Of a stretch of DNA of 10,459 nucleotides, positions 1 to 7,123 are shown piece by piece. Position numbers and translations under genes: made by a program. Source of the stretch: Acidobacteriota bacterium (GTDB taxonomy: Bacteria; Acidobacteriota; UBA6911; RPQK01; JADFOI01); NCBI GenBank assembly GCA_030624355.1, contig JAUXKG010000050.1:1-10459 (forward strand), given 5' to 3'. The notes under the pieces are model-generated. The model saw only the letters and a list, made by a program, of their open reading frames with translations. It searched no databases and was not told the DNA's origin. Positions within the stretch are counted from its first letter, which is position 1. The number at the start of each line of letters is the position of its first letter.

Positions 1-717
1 ATAGTAGATATGGGCCAGCACCTTGATGCCATTCTTGTGAGCTTCATCGATGATGGCGCCGTAGATCTCCGGACTGACCTTGGGAACCGTACCACGGCCA
101 TCGTCTACCCAGATCTTGATTAAATCTGACTCCTTCTGAACCTCTTCTTGCACCATCTGGCGGGCTTCTTCCGGTGTGGTGGGACGATGCAGATCGGGGT
201 TAGCTGAGATCCAACCGTCTTTGATGCTGAAGCCAAAGCCGGCCGTGTAGAGCCGGGCCCCTCCGGTGGTACCGGCCCGCTGGTCGGCACGAAAGCCGGT
301 CATCGGCTCCCAATCCAGGCCCAGCGAAATCATGTGGGTGACTCCATAGTAGAGGTAGGCGTTGGCATCTCTTTGGATTCGCTGTCGAGTGTAATATTTA
401 GGACTTCTTTCCATCCCTTCTGTGCGGCCCACATGACCGTGCAGGTTGAAAATGCCGGGCATGATGGTTTTGCCCGCCGCATTGATGGTCTGTGCGCCAT
501 CGGGGATTCCACTACTGAGACTCTCCCGGCTTCCCAAGCTTTGGATTCTCTCACCCTCGATAACGATCACAGCGTCTTCAATAGCCATCTCCGAGATCCC
601 ATCAATGACAGTGGCGCCTTCGATGACGGTTATTGCGGGACCGGGTGCCTCAGTCGGCTGGCAGGCGGCCAGGGACAGTACTGTTATGGAAACGAATACA
701 AGCTGTTTATTAATCAT
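1..717 (-). CDS. Lipoprotein amidohydrolase (imidazolonepropionase-like), N-terminal part, truncated by window edge
   Basis: This minus-strand reading frame starts with ATG at 717 and stays open to base 1, giving 239 residues of a longer protein. The first 19 residues form a lipoprotein signal peptide: two-residue lead and Lys4, a hydrophobic stretch, then the lipobox LAAC with Cys19, so the enzyme is probably tethered to a membrane facing the periplasm. A small beta-rich segment (about residues 29-85, VIEGATVIDG) leads into the amidohydrolase TIM barrel. His93 and His95 in NLHGHVG match the metal-binding HxH motif after strand 1, Lys201 in DLIKIWVDDG sits where the family has its bridging (often carboxylated) lysine, and His236 in VLAHIYY matches the strand-5 histidine. 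The remaining metal ligands and catalytic Asp lie outside the window. The family hydrolyses amide or related C-N bonds in cyclic or peptide substrates; the substrate here is unknown. A strong ribosome site supports the start. Confidence 0.88.
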   Translation of the reverse strand, partial: MINKQLVFVSITVLSLAACQPTEAPGPAITVIEGATVIDGISEMAIEDAVIVIEGERIQSLGSRESLSSGIPDGAQTINAAGKTIMPGIFNLHGHVGRTEGMERSPKYYTRQRIQRDANAYLYYGVTHMISLGLDWEPMTGFRADQRAGTTGGARLYTAGFGFSIKDGWISANPDLHRPTTPEEARQMVQEEVQKESDLIKIWVDDGRGTVPKVSPEIYGAIIDEAHKNGIKVLAHIYY

Positions 718-726
718 GGCTAGTAT

Positions 727-732
727 CTCCTC
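727..732 (-). promoter_or_regulatory. Ribosome binding site of the amidohydrolase
   Basis: Read on the minus strand this is GAGGAG, ending nine bases before the ATG at 717. It is the best Shine-Dalgarno match in the left part of the window and fixes the amidohydrolase start. Confidence 0.75.
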
Positions 733-753
733 AGGAAATGGCATGTGAGACTC

Positions 754-793
754 AGAAGCCGGCGGCAATGGGAATCATCTAACGCCGGTTTCT
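754..793. repeat. Interrupted inverted repeat in the divergent spacer
   Basis: AGAAGCCGGCG (754-764) faces CGCCGGTTTCT (783-793) across an 18-base centre. Ten of eleven positions are complementary, and the odd one out (758 with 789) is a G-U pair if read as plus-strand RNA. It lies between the divergent amidohydrolase and Nramp-like genes, 37-76 bases upstream of the amidohydrolase start. It could be an operator for a dimeric regulator or a leader hairpin. There is no following T run, so it is not a standard terminator. Confidence 0.4.
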
Positions 794-930
794 ATAAGGA
801 ATGGGCCCATTTCATCTCCAGTGATTCTATTCACAAGCAAAAGAGGTGGCAACTGCAGATGAAAGTTTTCTCAAACCGTCCAGATCGAGACTGGCAGTTG
901 CTTTTTCTGCAACGGTACTGAGAAATGTTT

Positions 931-958
931 TTGTGCTCAACCGGGTGCGAGATACACT
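931..958 (+). promoter_or_regulatory. Possible sigma70-like promoter for the Nramp-like gene
   Basis: TTGTGC (931-936) and TACACT (953-958) are separated by 16 bases, a passable match to the -35/-10 pattern, and would place transcription start near 965, about 16 bases before the ATG at 981. This is a by-eye match only. Confidence 0.25.
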
Positions 959-980
959 ACTGGTCAGAAAGTGACTTTTC

Positions 981-2480
981 ATGATGTTAAAAGGCGAATT
1001 GGAAGAAGAGGTCAAGGACGAGCTGGAGTTGCTGGAGCTTCCTGGGACTTCTCCGGGCCAGCTGATGAAACATTTCGGGCCGGGAATGATTTTGATGATG
1101 ACGGGTATAGGGACCAGTCATCTGGTAACCGCCCCTGTAGCGGGCGGGCGGTTTGCCTATGACTTGTTGTGGTGTATTCCAGTGGCCTATATCTTCAAGT
1201 ATTACGGTTTCGAAATGGCCTTCAGGTTCACGAATGCCACAGGAAAGAGTTTGTTGGATGCCTATGCTACAGCCTGGAGAAAATGGCCCGTGTGGTATGT
1301 CCTGCTGACCACCTTGCTTCAATGTATCGTAGGACAGGCGGGAAGATTGATTGCCTGCTCAGCCGTTCTCTATTATTTCTTTGCTCAATTTATGGGTCTG
1401 GATGCACCTATGTCCGCCTATGGCCTGCTGTTGGGGGTGCTCTCAGTTTCCATTCTTTTGACCGGAAGGTACAAAGCGATCGAATTAGTCGCCAAGGTAT
1501 CAGCCGGCGTATTGGTTTTGTCGAGCACGGTAGTTTATCTGGTTAAGCCTGCCCCGCTTGCCTCCATGAGCCATTTCTTTTCCTTTGAAACGCCTGCCGG
1601 CTCATGGTTGATTGTAGTGGCTTTTCTGGGTCTTCTGCCGACCGGAATGGATGTCTCCCTGCAGGCCTCGGAGTGGGGAAAGGCGAAGAAGGTTGGGACT
1701 GGAAGGATAAGAAATCTGCTCGAGGAAAGAAGAGTGGCCTCAGTCTTTGATCCGTTCACATCGACTAAAGAAGACCTCATGGTGGATACATCTAAATTGT
1801 CCCCGCATGCTCGAGAGTATTGTAGAAGATGGTTCAAGATCGGCTTGTGGGATTTTCGATTTGGCCACCTGGTGTCCTTTCTAATTGCCTGCCTCTTTCT
1901 TCTGCTGGCAGCGGTCTGGTTGTATCCGAATCCGGTAGAGGGACATGCGGTGATGGGCGAGATCGCCAAGATCTTCACGCGCAGTGTGGGGCCCTCGACG
2001 ATGGCCATATTCCTGATTGGCTCCTTTGCCGCCACCTTTTCCACGGCATTTAACTACTTTGACGGTTGGCCAAGGGTGGTGGCAGCCTGTTTTCGAAACC
2101 TTTACCGACCGACCTTTGAACTGAGAGGCATATCCACTGAAGATCTCACTACCGAGCACAGGAGTAAGTGGTACTCGGAGTACAACATCTACCGTATGAC
2201 CATGTTCTTTTCTCTAGCAACCGCCGTTGCTATCATCGCCGGAATTCCGAGGCCTGTGTGGTTGATTCTGGTGGCCTCAGCAGTGGCTTTTTTTGTGGCA
2301 CCTGTAGTGTTTGCCCTAAATCTGTATTATTGCTTTGCCGTAATACCCAGCAACGATAAAGTATTTTATCCATCCACTTTTGCTGCATGGTTCGGCTGGG
2401 GAAGTCTGCTGGTGTTCACGGGCTTGACCGCGCTGTTGATCATGGCTCGAGTTTTTGGGATCGGGTTGTTGGGCGCCTGA
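981..2480 (+). CDS. Nramp-fold family transporter lacking canonical metal-binding motifs
   Basis: This 499-residue protein has about eleven hydrophobic helices and the Nramp-type opening GPGM (33-36). In classical Nramp proton-coupled Mn/Fe transporters this leads to DPGN in helix 1 and MPHN in helix 6. Aligned by eye, helix 1 here reads GTSH (44-47) in GIGTSHLVTAPVAGG, and helix 6 reads LPTG (219-222) in GLLPTGMDVSLQ. Both metal-coordinating motifs are therefore replaced, and the pattern resembles the divergent bacterial branch with 'GxSHLV' in helix 1. Inner-membrane location is clear, but the substrate (metal or otherwise) is not. A charged cytoplasmic-type loop of about 60 residues (232-292) separates helices 6 and 7. 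The N-terminus (residues 1-25) is acidic. An in-frame stop at 972-974 makes ATG 981 the first possible start; a second ATG follows directly. The ribosome site (AGAAAG) is weak. It is divergent from the amidohydrolase and followed 148 bases later by the Cache sensor. Confidence 0.8.
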   Translation: MMLKGELEEEVKDELELLELPGTSPGQLMKHFGPGMILMMTGIGTSHLVTAPVAGGRFAYDLLWCIPVAYIFKYYGFEMAFRFTNATGKSLLDAYATAWRKWPVWYVLLTTLLQCIVGQAGRLIACSAVLYYFFAQFMGLDAPMSAYGLLLGVLSVSILLTGRYKAIELVAKVSAGVLVLSSTVVYLVKPAPLASMSHFFSFETPAGSWLIVVAFLGLLPTGMDVSLQASEWGKAKKVGTGRIRNLLEERRVASVFDPFTSTKEDLMVDTSKLSPHAREYCRRWFKIGLWDFRFGHLVSFLIACLFLLLAAVWLYPNPVEGHAVMGEIAKIFTRSVGPSTMAIFLIGSFAATFSTAFNYFDGWPRVVAACFRNLYRPTFELRGISTEDLTTEHRSKWYSEYNIYRMTMFFSLATAVAIIAGIPRPVWLILVASAVAFFVAPVVFALNLYYCFAVIPSNDKVFYPSTFAAWFGWGSLLVFTGLTALLIMARVFGIGLLGA

Positions 2481-2628
2481 CACGATCCGTTCTGAGAGCC
2501 AGTTGAGGATGGCTTGAGCAGGACAACACTCCACAAAAGTCAACTCAGTCTGACTGCCCGCCAAGTGATCCGCAAAAAATGCCTTTCAACCGGGCCTGTT
2601 CCAGTAATAGTATGGATTCGGAGGGATC
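2481..2628. other. Intergenic spacer with two short hairpins
   Basis: This stretch holds two 5-bp stems, AGCCA/TGGCT (2497-2501 with 2510-2514) and AGTCA/TGACT (2538-2542 with 2551-2555), each with an 8-base loop. Neither is followed by a T run, so no standard terminator is evident. GGAGGG at 2620-2625 is the ribosome site of the next gene, unusually close to its ATG. Confidence 0.35.
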
Positions 2629-3732
2629 ATGGGAAAAAGCGAAGACGGGTCCAAACGGCGGGTGAATCTTAGGATCCTCATCATTTTTCTTGTCCTGGGA
2701 ATGCCCTCATTGGTGGTGGGTCATCTGGTGCTCGTGAGCGGGGCACGCCAGGATTACAGCGAGGTGATGGGAGATTATTTCAGCCAAGGAGCTGACACCG
2801 CTCAAACGGTGCTGATTAGCTATCTGGAGCAAGTCAGAGCCCAGGTCGCCAATCTGGCCTCCGTGGCGCAGGTTAGAGAAGTGGTGCAACAGTCTAACCG
2901 GCAGAGAATCAGTCAGGAAGTCCTGGACAGGCGGATCCAGGAAATTGAGACGCGGTGGCCGGAAATGGATCCAGGATCCAGGTTGCTGAGCAACATCCTG
3001 GAGAACTCCGCCTCACAGTTTCTTCGTCAGTATGCGACCGTGGGCACCACCTTTCGGGAGATTCTGGTCACCGATGTCCATGGCAGGCTAGTGGCCGCCA
3101 GCAACAAGACCAGCGACTATTTTCAGGCTGATGAGAGGTGGTGGCGAAACGCCTATCTTGAAGGTAGCGGCAACCCGTTCATCAGCGATCTGCAGTTTGA
3201 CGAAAGTGCCGATGTCTATGGTCTGGAGGTGGCCGAGCCGATCATGGATTTCACTAGCGGTGAAGTCATCGGTGTTATAAAGACCATCGTAGACAGTTAT
3301 GAGCTCTTTGCACTGCTGGATTCCATCAAGTTGGGCCCAAGGGTCGAGGCCGTGTTATTGCGCTCGGACGGAACGGTGATCCAAATCCCCCACCACACAT
3401 CAGGCTATGATTTCTTCGACGACTACCAAAAAGACCCTGTGGGTCGCAGGTCGGTAGAGGCTTTGGAAAGACAGGCTTTCCGAGAGGATCATCTCCGTGT
3501 TCTGGTGGGCCTGCCACAGATCCGCTTTAAGGACAGGATACCGGAACTGGACTGGCATGTTGTGATTCAAGCTCCTTATGACGAGATTTTTTCTCCCTTT
3601 CAGCACCTGAACACCCGGTTCTTCTATAACTTACTGTTCAGTGCCTCGATTGTGGTGTTCCTGTCGTTATTGTCTTCGTGGTTGGTAGCCAGACCGGTCA
3701 TGGAGACGGACCCACGCTTGGGAAAGTTGTAA
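2629..3732 (+). CDS. Membrane-anchored double-Cache sensor protein without output domain
   Basis: The 367-residue product has a short basic cytoplasmic N-terminus, a first membrane helix (about 15-37), a large periplasmic region (38-330) and a second helix (331-354). It ends 13 residues later with RPVMETDPRLGKL. The periplasmic part contains dCache_1 hallmarks: TDVHGRLVAASNKTSDYF (148-165), DERWW (168-172) and DESADVYGLEVAEPI (191-205), with a second subdomain near 239-315 (AVLLRSDGTVIQIP). Such domains bind small ligands, often amino acids or carboxylates, and normally signal through HAMP plus a histidine kinase, methyl-accepting or cyclase domain. Here the chain stops where a HAMP would begin. 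The downstream 152 bases in the other plus-strand frames show no clear HAMP or kinase motif. Either this is a stand-alone sensor acting through partner proteins, or the remnant of a longer one. The start follows GGAGGG with short spacing; an in-frame TAG at 2608-2610 excludes an earlier start. Confidence 0.82.
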   Translation: MGKSEDGSKRRVNLRILIIFLVLGMPSLVVGHLVLVSGARQDYSEVMGDYFSQGADTAQTVLISYLEQVRAQVANLASVAQVREVVQQSNRQRISQEVLDRRIQEIETRWPEMDPGSRLLSNILENSASQFLRQYATVGTTFREILVTDVHGRLVAASNKTSDYFQADERWWRNAYLEGSGNPFISDLQFDESADVYGLEVAEPIMDFTSGEVIGVIKTIVDSYELFALLDSIKLGPRVEAVLLRSDGTVIQIPHHTSGYDFFDDYQKDPVGRRSVEALERQAFREDHLRVLVGLPQIRFKDRIPELDWHVVIQAPYDEIFSPFQHLNTRFFYNLLFSASIVVFLSLLSSWLVARPVMETDPRLGKL

Positions 3733-3884
3733 CAGGGCTTGTTCCGAGTCTGTCATCAGGAAATCAGAATCGCATTTTCCACTATTTTACCTCGGAGAAG
3801 ATTAGGATTGCGCGGAGCAGGATTCAACAGGCTGCAAATGGTAGGACCGGTGTCGGGAGTGGGCTACTTCAGAGGTAGTGTAGC
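3733..3884. other. Intergenic spacer between Cache sensor and receptor
   Basis: A GTG-started frame (3678-3878) overlaps the end of the sensor gene and fills this spacer, but its 66-residue product shows no recognisable domain. I see no convincing promoter or terminator. The last 14 bases carry the ribosome site of the receptor gene. Confidence 0.35.
3871..3876 (+). promoter_or_regulatory. Ribosome binding site supporting a TTG start
   Basis: AGAGGT lies eight bases before TTG 3885. An in-frame TAG (3876-3878) rules out any earlier start, and the next candidate (GTG 3894) would sit 17 bases from this site, which is too far. Confidence 0.6.
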
Positions 3885-6764
3885 TTGAAGCCTGTGCGAG
3901 GATTGTTGTCCGGGAGGGCCACGCTCGCCTTTTTTGTCATATTCTTTTTCACATTTTCATCCACCTCCTTGGCCCAATCAGACGCTGGGAAAATCAGCGG
4001 GTATGTGGAAGATGGCAGCGGCCAGCCGCTTTCTTCGGCCACAGTGGTATTGGCAAAGATAGACGGTGAATCTCGACACGAGACCACCTCCGATACCCAA
4101 GGTCTTTACGAATTTTCATCCCTTCCCAGCGGAGACTATCGGTTGGAGGTGAGTGCTTCAGGTCATCTTGGGCAGGCCAGGGAACCCATTCGGTTGGAGG
4201 AGGGCGTAGCGGTCGAAGTCAATTTTCGACTTCAGGCCATGCGGACCACCATTCGCGAAGCAGAAGAAAGAGGAGCAAGGGAAAGAAATCCCAACATCTT
4301 CATCCGGAAAGTCGACCTGAATGCCCTTCGTGATCCGCTCAGAAGGCGTGGGATTGAGACCGTTTTCCTGGAGCCTGAGGCGACTGAGAACCAGTTCCTG
4401 AACGACATGGGAGCTCCCATGCGTCAGATCCTGTTTGTGCAGCCGCGGGGGCCCATCCGGCAGTTTCATGCCTCACTGTATGGAGCTCATGAAAACAGTG
4501 CCTTGAACGCCCGTCCTTTCTTTAATGTGGGTCCTCTTCGCTCTTCCAAGCGCAACCAGTTTGGCGCCAGTGCCAGCGGATCTCTGATCGCGGATAAACT
4601 GTTTTTCACCACCAGCCTGGATTTTGTTAGCGATTCGGGTTTTGTTAATGGCAACATTCGTTCCCCTCTTCCCAGCGAGCGTACCCCCACCGCCGAAGAT
4701 CCGGAAACGGCGGCCATTGTGGCGGGACTGCTCCAGGCTTATCCGGCAGAGGATCCCAATCTGCCAAATGTGGCGGCCCGGCAGCTGAACACCAATGCTA
4801 TTCGCCGAATCGACAGTGTGGATTGGAACCTGAAACTGGACTATCTGCTCAGCGACCGGGACAATCTGGCTTTTCAGTACACCCTGTTCGATTACTCTGA
4901 AGACCCATTCGAATTCGTTGTTGGTGGAAATCCGAAGACTGATCTGCGACCCCAGACCTTCTCAGCCACCCATGTACATAACTGGTCTCCGGCGACGATA
5001 CTGCAAAGTTCATTTCAGTTTGCTCGTCTGTCCGCCCGGCTTCTTCTCACCGACGGTTTTCGTTCCTTGCTTGAGCCCCTGGGACTGGAGGCGGCTCCCG
5101 ACGTGGATTTTGGCGGCAATCTGGGAGACCTCAACCACATTGGTCCCGGAACCCAGTTTCCAAGGGAAAGATTTCAGAATCGATTCAGCGGCAATGTCGA
5201 TGTCTCCCACCTGGCCGGCAAGCACCAGTTCCGGTTCGGAGGGAGGACCACCCGCACCCAGATCAATGATCTACAGAGCGACAACAGTCGTGGTCAGTTT
5301 ACCTTCACCAGTAATTTTGGGCGGACCGCAGTGGAAAATTTTCTGGAAGGAACTGCGACCAAATTCACGCTCACTCTGGGGGATCTCTATCGGGGATTCA
5401 GAACCTGGGAGCAGGCCCTGTATGTGCAGGACAGCTACCAGATGAGACCGGGATTCACCGTCAATCTGGGATTGAGGTATGAGATCGTTACCGTTCCCAG
5501 TGAGGTCAATGGCCGCACCCAGTTTGATTACGAGACAGACGCCAATAACTTTGCCCCTCATCTGGCGCTGGCCTGGGCGCCAGGAGGGGGGGATACGGTC
5601 ATACGGGCCGGTTACGGGATCTCCTTCGGACACATTTTCCCGGGTACCTATCAGTTGGCCCGCTTTAACCCACCAGCCGTCAGCACCATCACCGTTCAGA
5701 ATCCGAGCTTGAGCGACCCTCTGGAGGGAGTTTCAACAGACCCGGGTGAAGTCCAGCGTTCGGAGTTGCGCCTTCTGAGTCCCGATCTGGTTTCTTACTA
5801 TGGCCATCAGTACAATCTGGTGATTCAAAGGCGCCTGTCCCAAAACCTCTTTTTTCAGATTGGCTACGTCGGAAACCGAACTCACAAGCTGTATTTTCCC
5901 TTTGTGTCCAATCGGGCCGAACCTGTTCCTGGTATTCCAGCCACCCTCGAGACCATTGATGAAAGACGTCCCGATCAGAGGTTTTTCGACGTGCAGACGG
6001 TCATCAACAGCGGTACCGCCTATTATGACGGCTTGAAGGTGGGTTTAACCCGTTCCCTGACCCATGGGCTGGCCTTTGGCGTCAACTATTTCTTCAGCAA
6101 GTCACTCTCCAACACCACTGACTTTGCCACAACCTTGAACCGGGAAATAGCCTTCCTGTTCAACCAGCACAACCAGGACTTTCACGCCGATCTCAGAGGC
6201 CCAACGCCCTTCGACCACCGCCACATCTTGACTGTTCGGTACTCCTACGACCTTCCTTTTGAATTCTCCAATGGGCTTCTTTCAACCTTGCTGGAAGGGT
6301 GGCAGATTGCGGGAGTCAGTGAGTACAGAACCGGGCTTTGGTATCGCATCAAGTCCAGCTCCGATGCTCCCGGCTTCGGAAACGTAGACGGGGTAAGGGA
6401 TGACCGGCCCAATGTCGTCAACCCAGACATTTTGGGGAAAACGTTCGATAATCCCGATACGGCTCCTGACCTTTTGAAGCCGGAATTCTTTAATACGGAC
6501 GTTCCAGCCGGAGGGGGCGGTGATTCCCCCTTCTTCGGTTTTCGTCGAGCTCCCATCAACAACACCAATCTTGCTTTGACGAAATCCTTTACCCTGTTTC
6601 AGAGAGAACGACTGCTGCAATTTCGCATGGAAGCTCGTAATATGCTCAATCGTGCCTGGTTCGGGCGTCCCGGAGATATCTTCCCATCCGAGGTGTTTGG
6701 CAAGATCATCCACACACAGAACAAAGGCAGAGTCATTCAGTTCATGATCAGATTGAATTTTTGA
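3885..6764 (+). CDS. Oar-like TonB-dependent outer-membrane receptor with carboxypeptidase-regulatory-like domain
   Basis: This 959-residue protein begins with a Sec signal peptide (basic start, hydrophobic 12-28, likely cleavage near SLA-QS at 30/31). Residues 36-118 form a carboxypeptidase-regulatory-like beta-sandwich (ISGYVEDGSGQPLSSATVVL, then TSDTQGLYEFSSLPSGDYRLEV). A short region (119-190) with NPNIFIRKVDLNALRDPLRRRG takes the place of a full plug, and from about 191 the beta-barrel runs to the last residue, ending in the aromatic IRLNF typical of outer-membrane barrels. The SLYGAHENSALNARPFFNVGP segment (198-218) and SKRNQFGASASG are typical of the Acidobacteriota Oar-like group. Such receptors import large or scarce ligands using TonB energy; the ligand is unknown. 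The gene starts with TTG, supported by AGAGGT upstream and an in-frame stop just before. It lies upstream of a DUF3311-symporter pair on the same strand, 64 bases away, which suggests joint expression. Confidence 0.92.
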   Translation: MKPVRGLLSGRATLAFFVIFFFTFSSTSLAQSDAGKISGYVEDGSGQPLSSATVVLAKIDGESRHETTSDTQGLYEFSSLPSGDYRLEVSASGHLGQAREPIRLEEGVAVEVNFRLQAMRTTIREAEERGARERNPNIFIRKVDLNALRDPLRRRGIETVFLEPEATENQFLNDMGAPMRQILFVQPRGPIRQFHASLYGAHENSALNARPFFNVGPLRSSKRNQFGASASGSLIADKLFFTTSLDFVSDSGFVNGNIRSPLPSERTPTAEDPETAAIVAGLLQAYPAEDPNLPNVAARQLNTNAIRRIDSVDWNLKLDYLLSDRDNLAFQYTLFDYSEDPFEFVVGGNPKTDLRPQTFSATHVHNWSPATILQSSFQFARLSARLLLTDGFRSLLEPLGLEAAPDVDFGGNLGDLNHIGPGTQFPRERFQNRFSGNVDVSHLAGKHQFRFGGRTTRTQINDLQSDNSRGQFTFTSNFGRTAVENFLEGTATKFTLTLGDLYRGFRTWEQALYVQDSYQMRPGFTVNLGLRYEIVTVPSEVNGRTQFDYETDANNFAPHLALAWAPGGGDTVIRAGYGISFGHIFPGTYQLARFNPPAVSTITVQNPSLSDPLEGVSTDPGEVQRSELRLLSPDLVSYYGHQYNLVIQRRLSQNLFFQIGYVGNRTHKLYFPFVSNRAEPVPGIPATLETIDERRPDQRFFDVQTVINSGTAYYDGLKVGLTRSLTHGLAFGVNYFFSKSLSNTTDFATTLNREIAFLFNQHNQDFHADLRGPTPFDHRHILTVRYSYDLPFEFSNGLLSTLLEGWQIAGVSEYRTGLWYRIKSSSDAPGFGNVDGVRDDRPNVVNPDILGKTFDNPDTAPDLLKPEFFNTDVPAGGGGDSPFFGFRRAPINNTNLALTKSFTLFQRERLLQFRMEARNMLNRAWFGRPGDIFPSEVFGKIIHTQNKGRVIQFMIRLNF

Positions 6765-6817
6765 TGGCGGACCGTTTGATCAAAAGAAGGGTACGGGTTC
6801 TCTCTCAGACAGCAGAT

Positions 6818-6822
6818 AGGTG
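6818..6822 (+). promoter_or_regulatory. Ribosome binding site of the DUF3311 gene
   Basis: AGGTG ends six bases before ATG 6829. It overlaps the alternative in-frame GTG at 6820, which has no such site of its own, so ATG 6829 is preferred. Confidence 0.45.
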
Positions 6823-6828
6823 TCGGCT

Positions 6829-7077
6829 ATGAAATCGCCTGTGAAAAACGGCTGGCCACGGTTTCGCAGCCATTACCGGCCCCGCAGCCGAAAGGGATGG
6901 ATTGGACTGGTGTTGTTTCTCCTCCTGATGGCATTGGCGGAGCCGCCCATTGTCACCAGCTGGGCCAACCGAATCGAACCCTGGATTCTGGGTGTACCCT
7001 TTCTCTATGGCTACCTGACTGTTGTTTACTGTCTCCTGATCGCTCTTCTGATCTGGATCAGTTGGCAGGAACTTTAG
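6829..7077 (+). CDS. DUF3311 small membrane protein, probable symporter partner
   Basis: The product is 82 residues: a strongly basic N-terminus (KSPVKNGWPRFRSHYRPRSRKG, here split over residues 2-23), a first hydrophobic helix (24-37), a conserved linker ANRIEPWILGVPFLYGY (46-62) and a second helix to about 78. The NRIEP-LGVPFLY pattern is the hallmark of DUF3311 proteins, small two-helix membrane proteins repeatedly encoded directly before sodium:solute symporters. That is exactly the arrangement here, with the symporter starting 46 bases downstream. The role is not established; an accessory subunit or assembly factor of the symporter is the usual inference. ATG 6829 is chosen over the in-frame GTG at 6820 because only the former has a suitably spaced ribosome site. 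Confidence 0.82.
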   Translation: MKSPVKNGWPRFRSHYRPRSRKGWIGLVLFLLLMALAEPPIVTSWANRIEPWILGVPFLYGYLTVVYCLLIALLIWISWQEL

Positions 7078-7080
7078 CCT

Positions 7081-7097
7081 CTTTTTTACGAAAAAAG
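7081..7097. repeat. A/T-rich perfect hairpin between DUF3311 and symporter genes
   Basis: CTTTTTT (7081-7087) and AAAAAAG (7091-7097) form a perfect 7-bp stem around the triplet ACG. It starts four bases after the DUF3311 stop codon. A T run comes first rather than last, so it is not a standard intrinsic terminator on the plus strand. It could modulate mRNA stability or relative expression of the two genes. Confidence 0.4.
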
Positions 7098-7123
7098 TCA
7101 TGCATATTTCGGATTGAACGAGC

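Larger units (their letters stand above)
718..980. other. Divergent intergenic region
   Basis: These 263 bases separate two divergent genes and must carry both promoters. Besides the inverted repeat at 754-793 they hold a perfect 12-base palindrome AATGGGCCCATT (800-811), and a set of complementary arms: GCAACTGC (849-856), GCAGTTGC (894-901) and GCAAC (909-913). I see no convincing coding frame in it; a short minus-strand frame overlapping the Nramp start has no recognisable protein features. Confidence 0.5.

Noticed and set aside
800..811. Perfect 12-base palindrome AATGGGCCCATT
   Set aside because: One or more such palindromes are expected by chance in 10 kb; its place in the divergent spacer is suggestive but not enough to call an operator.
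827..1015. Minus-strand 62-codon frame in the divergent spacer
   Set aside because: It overlaps the start of the Nramp-like gene, has no recognised domain and no persuasive ribosome site.
1064..1079. Sixteen-base direct repeat GATGAAACATTTCGGG, also at 9094-9109
   Set aside because: Both copies encode or could encode MKHFG, but the genes are unrelated, nothing else around them is shared, and a match of this length is only mildly improbable in 10 kb.
3678..3878. GTG-started frame after the Cache sensor, considered as a shifted HAMP continuation
   Set aside because: The 66-residue product (TLGKVVTGLVPSLSSG and onward) does not show the HAMP heptad pattern or any kinase motif, so I cannot claim a frameshift.
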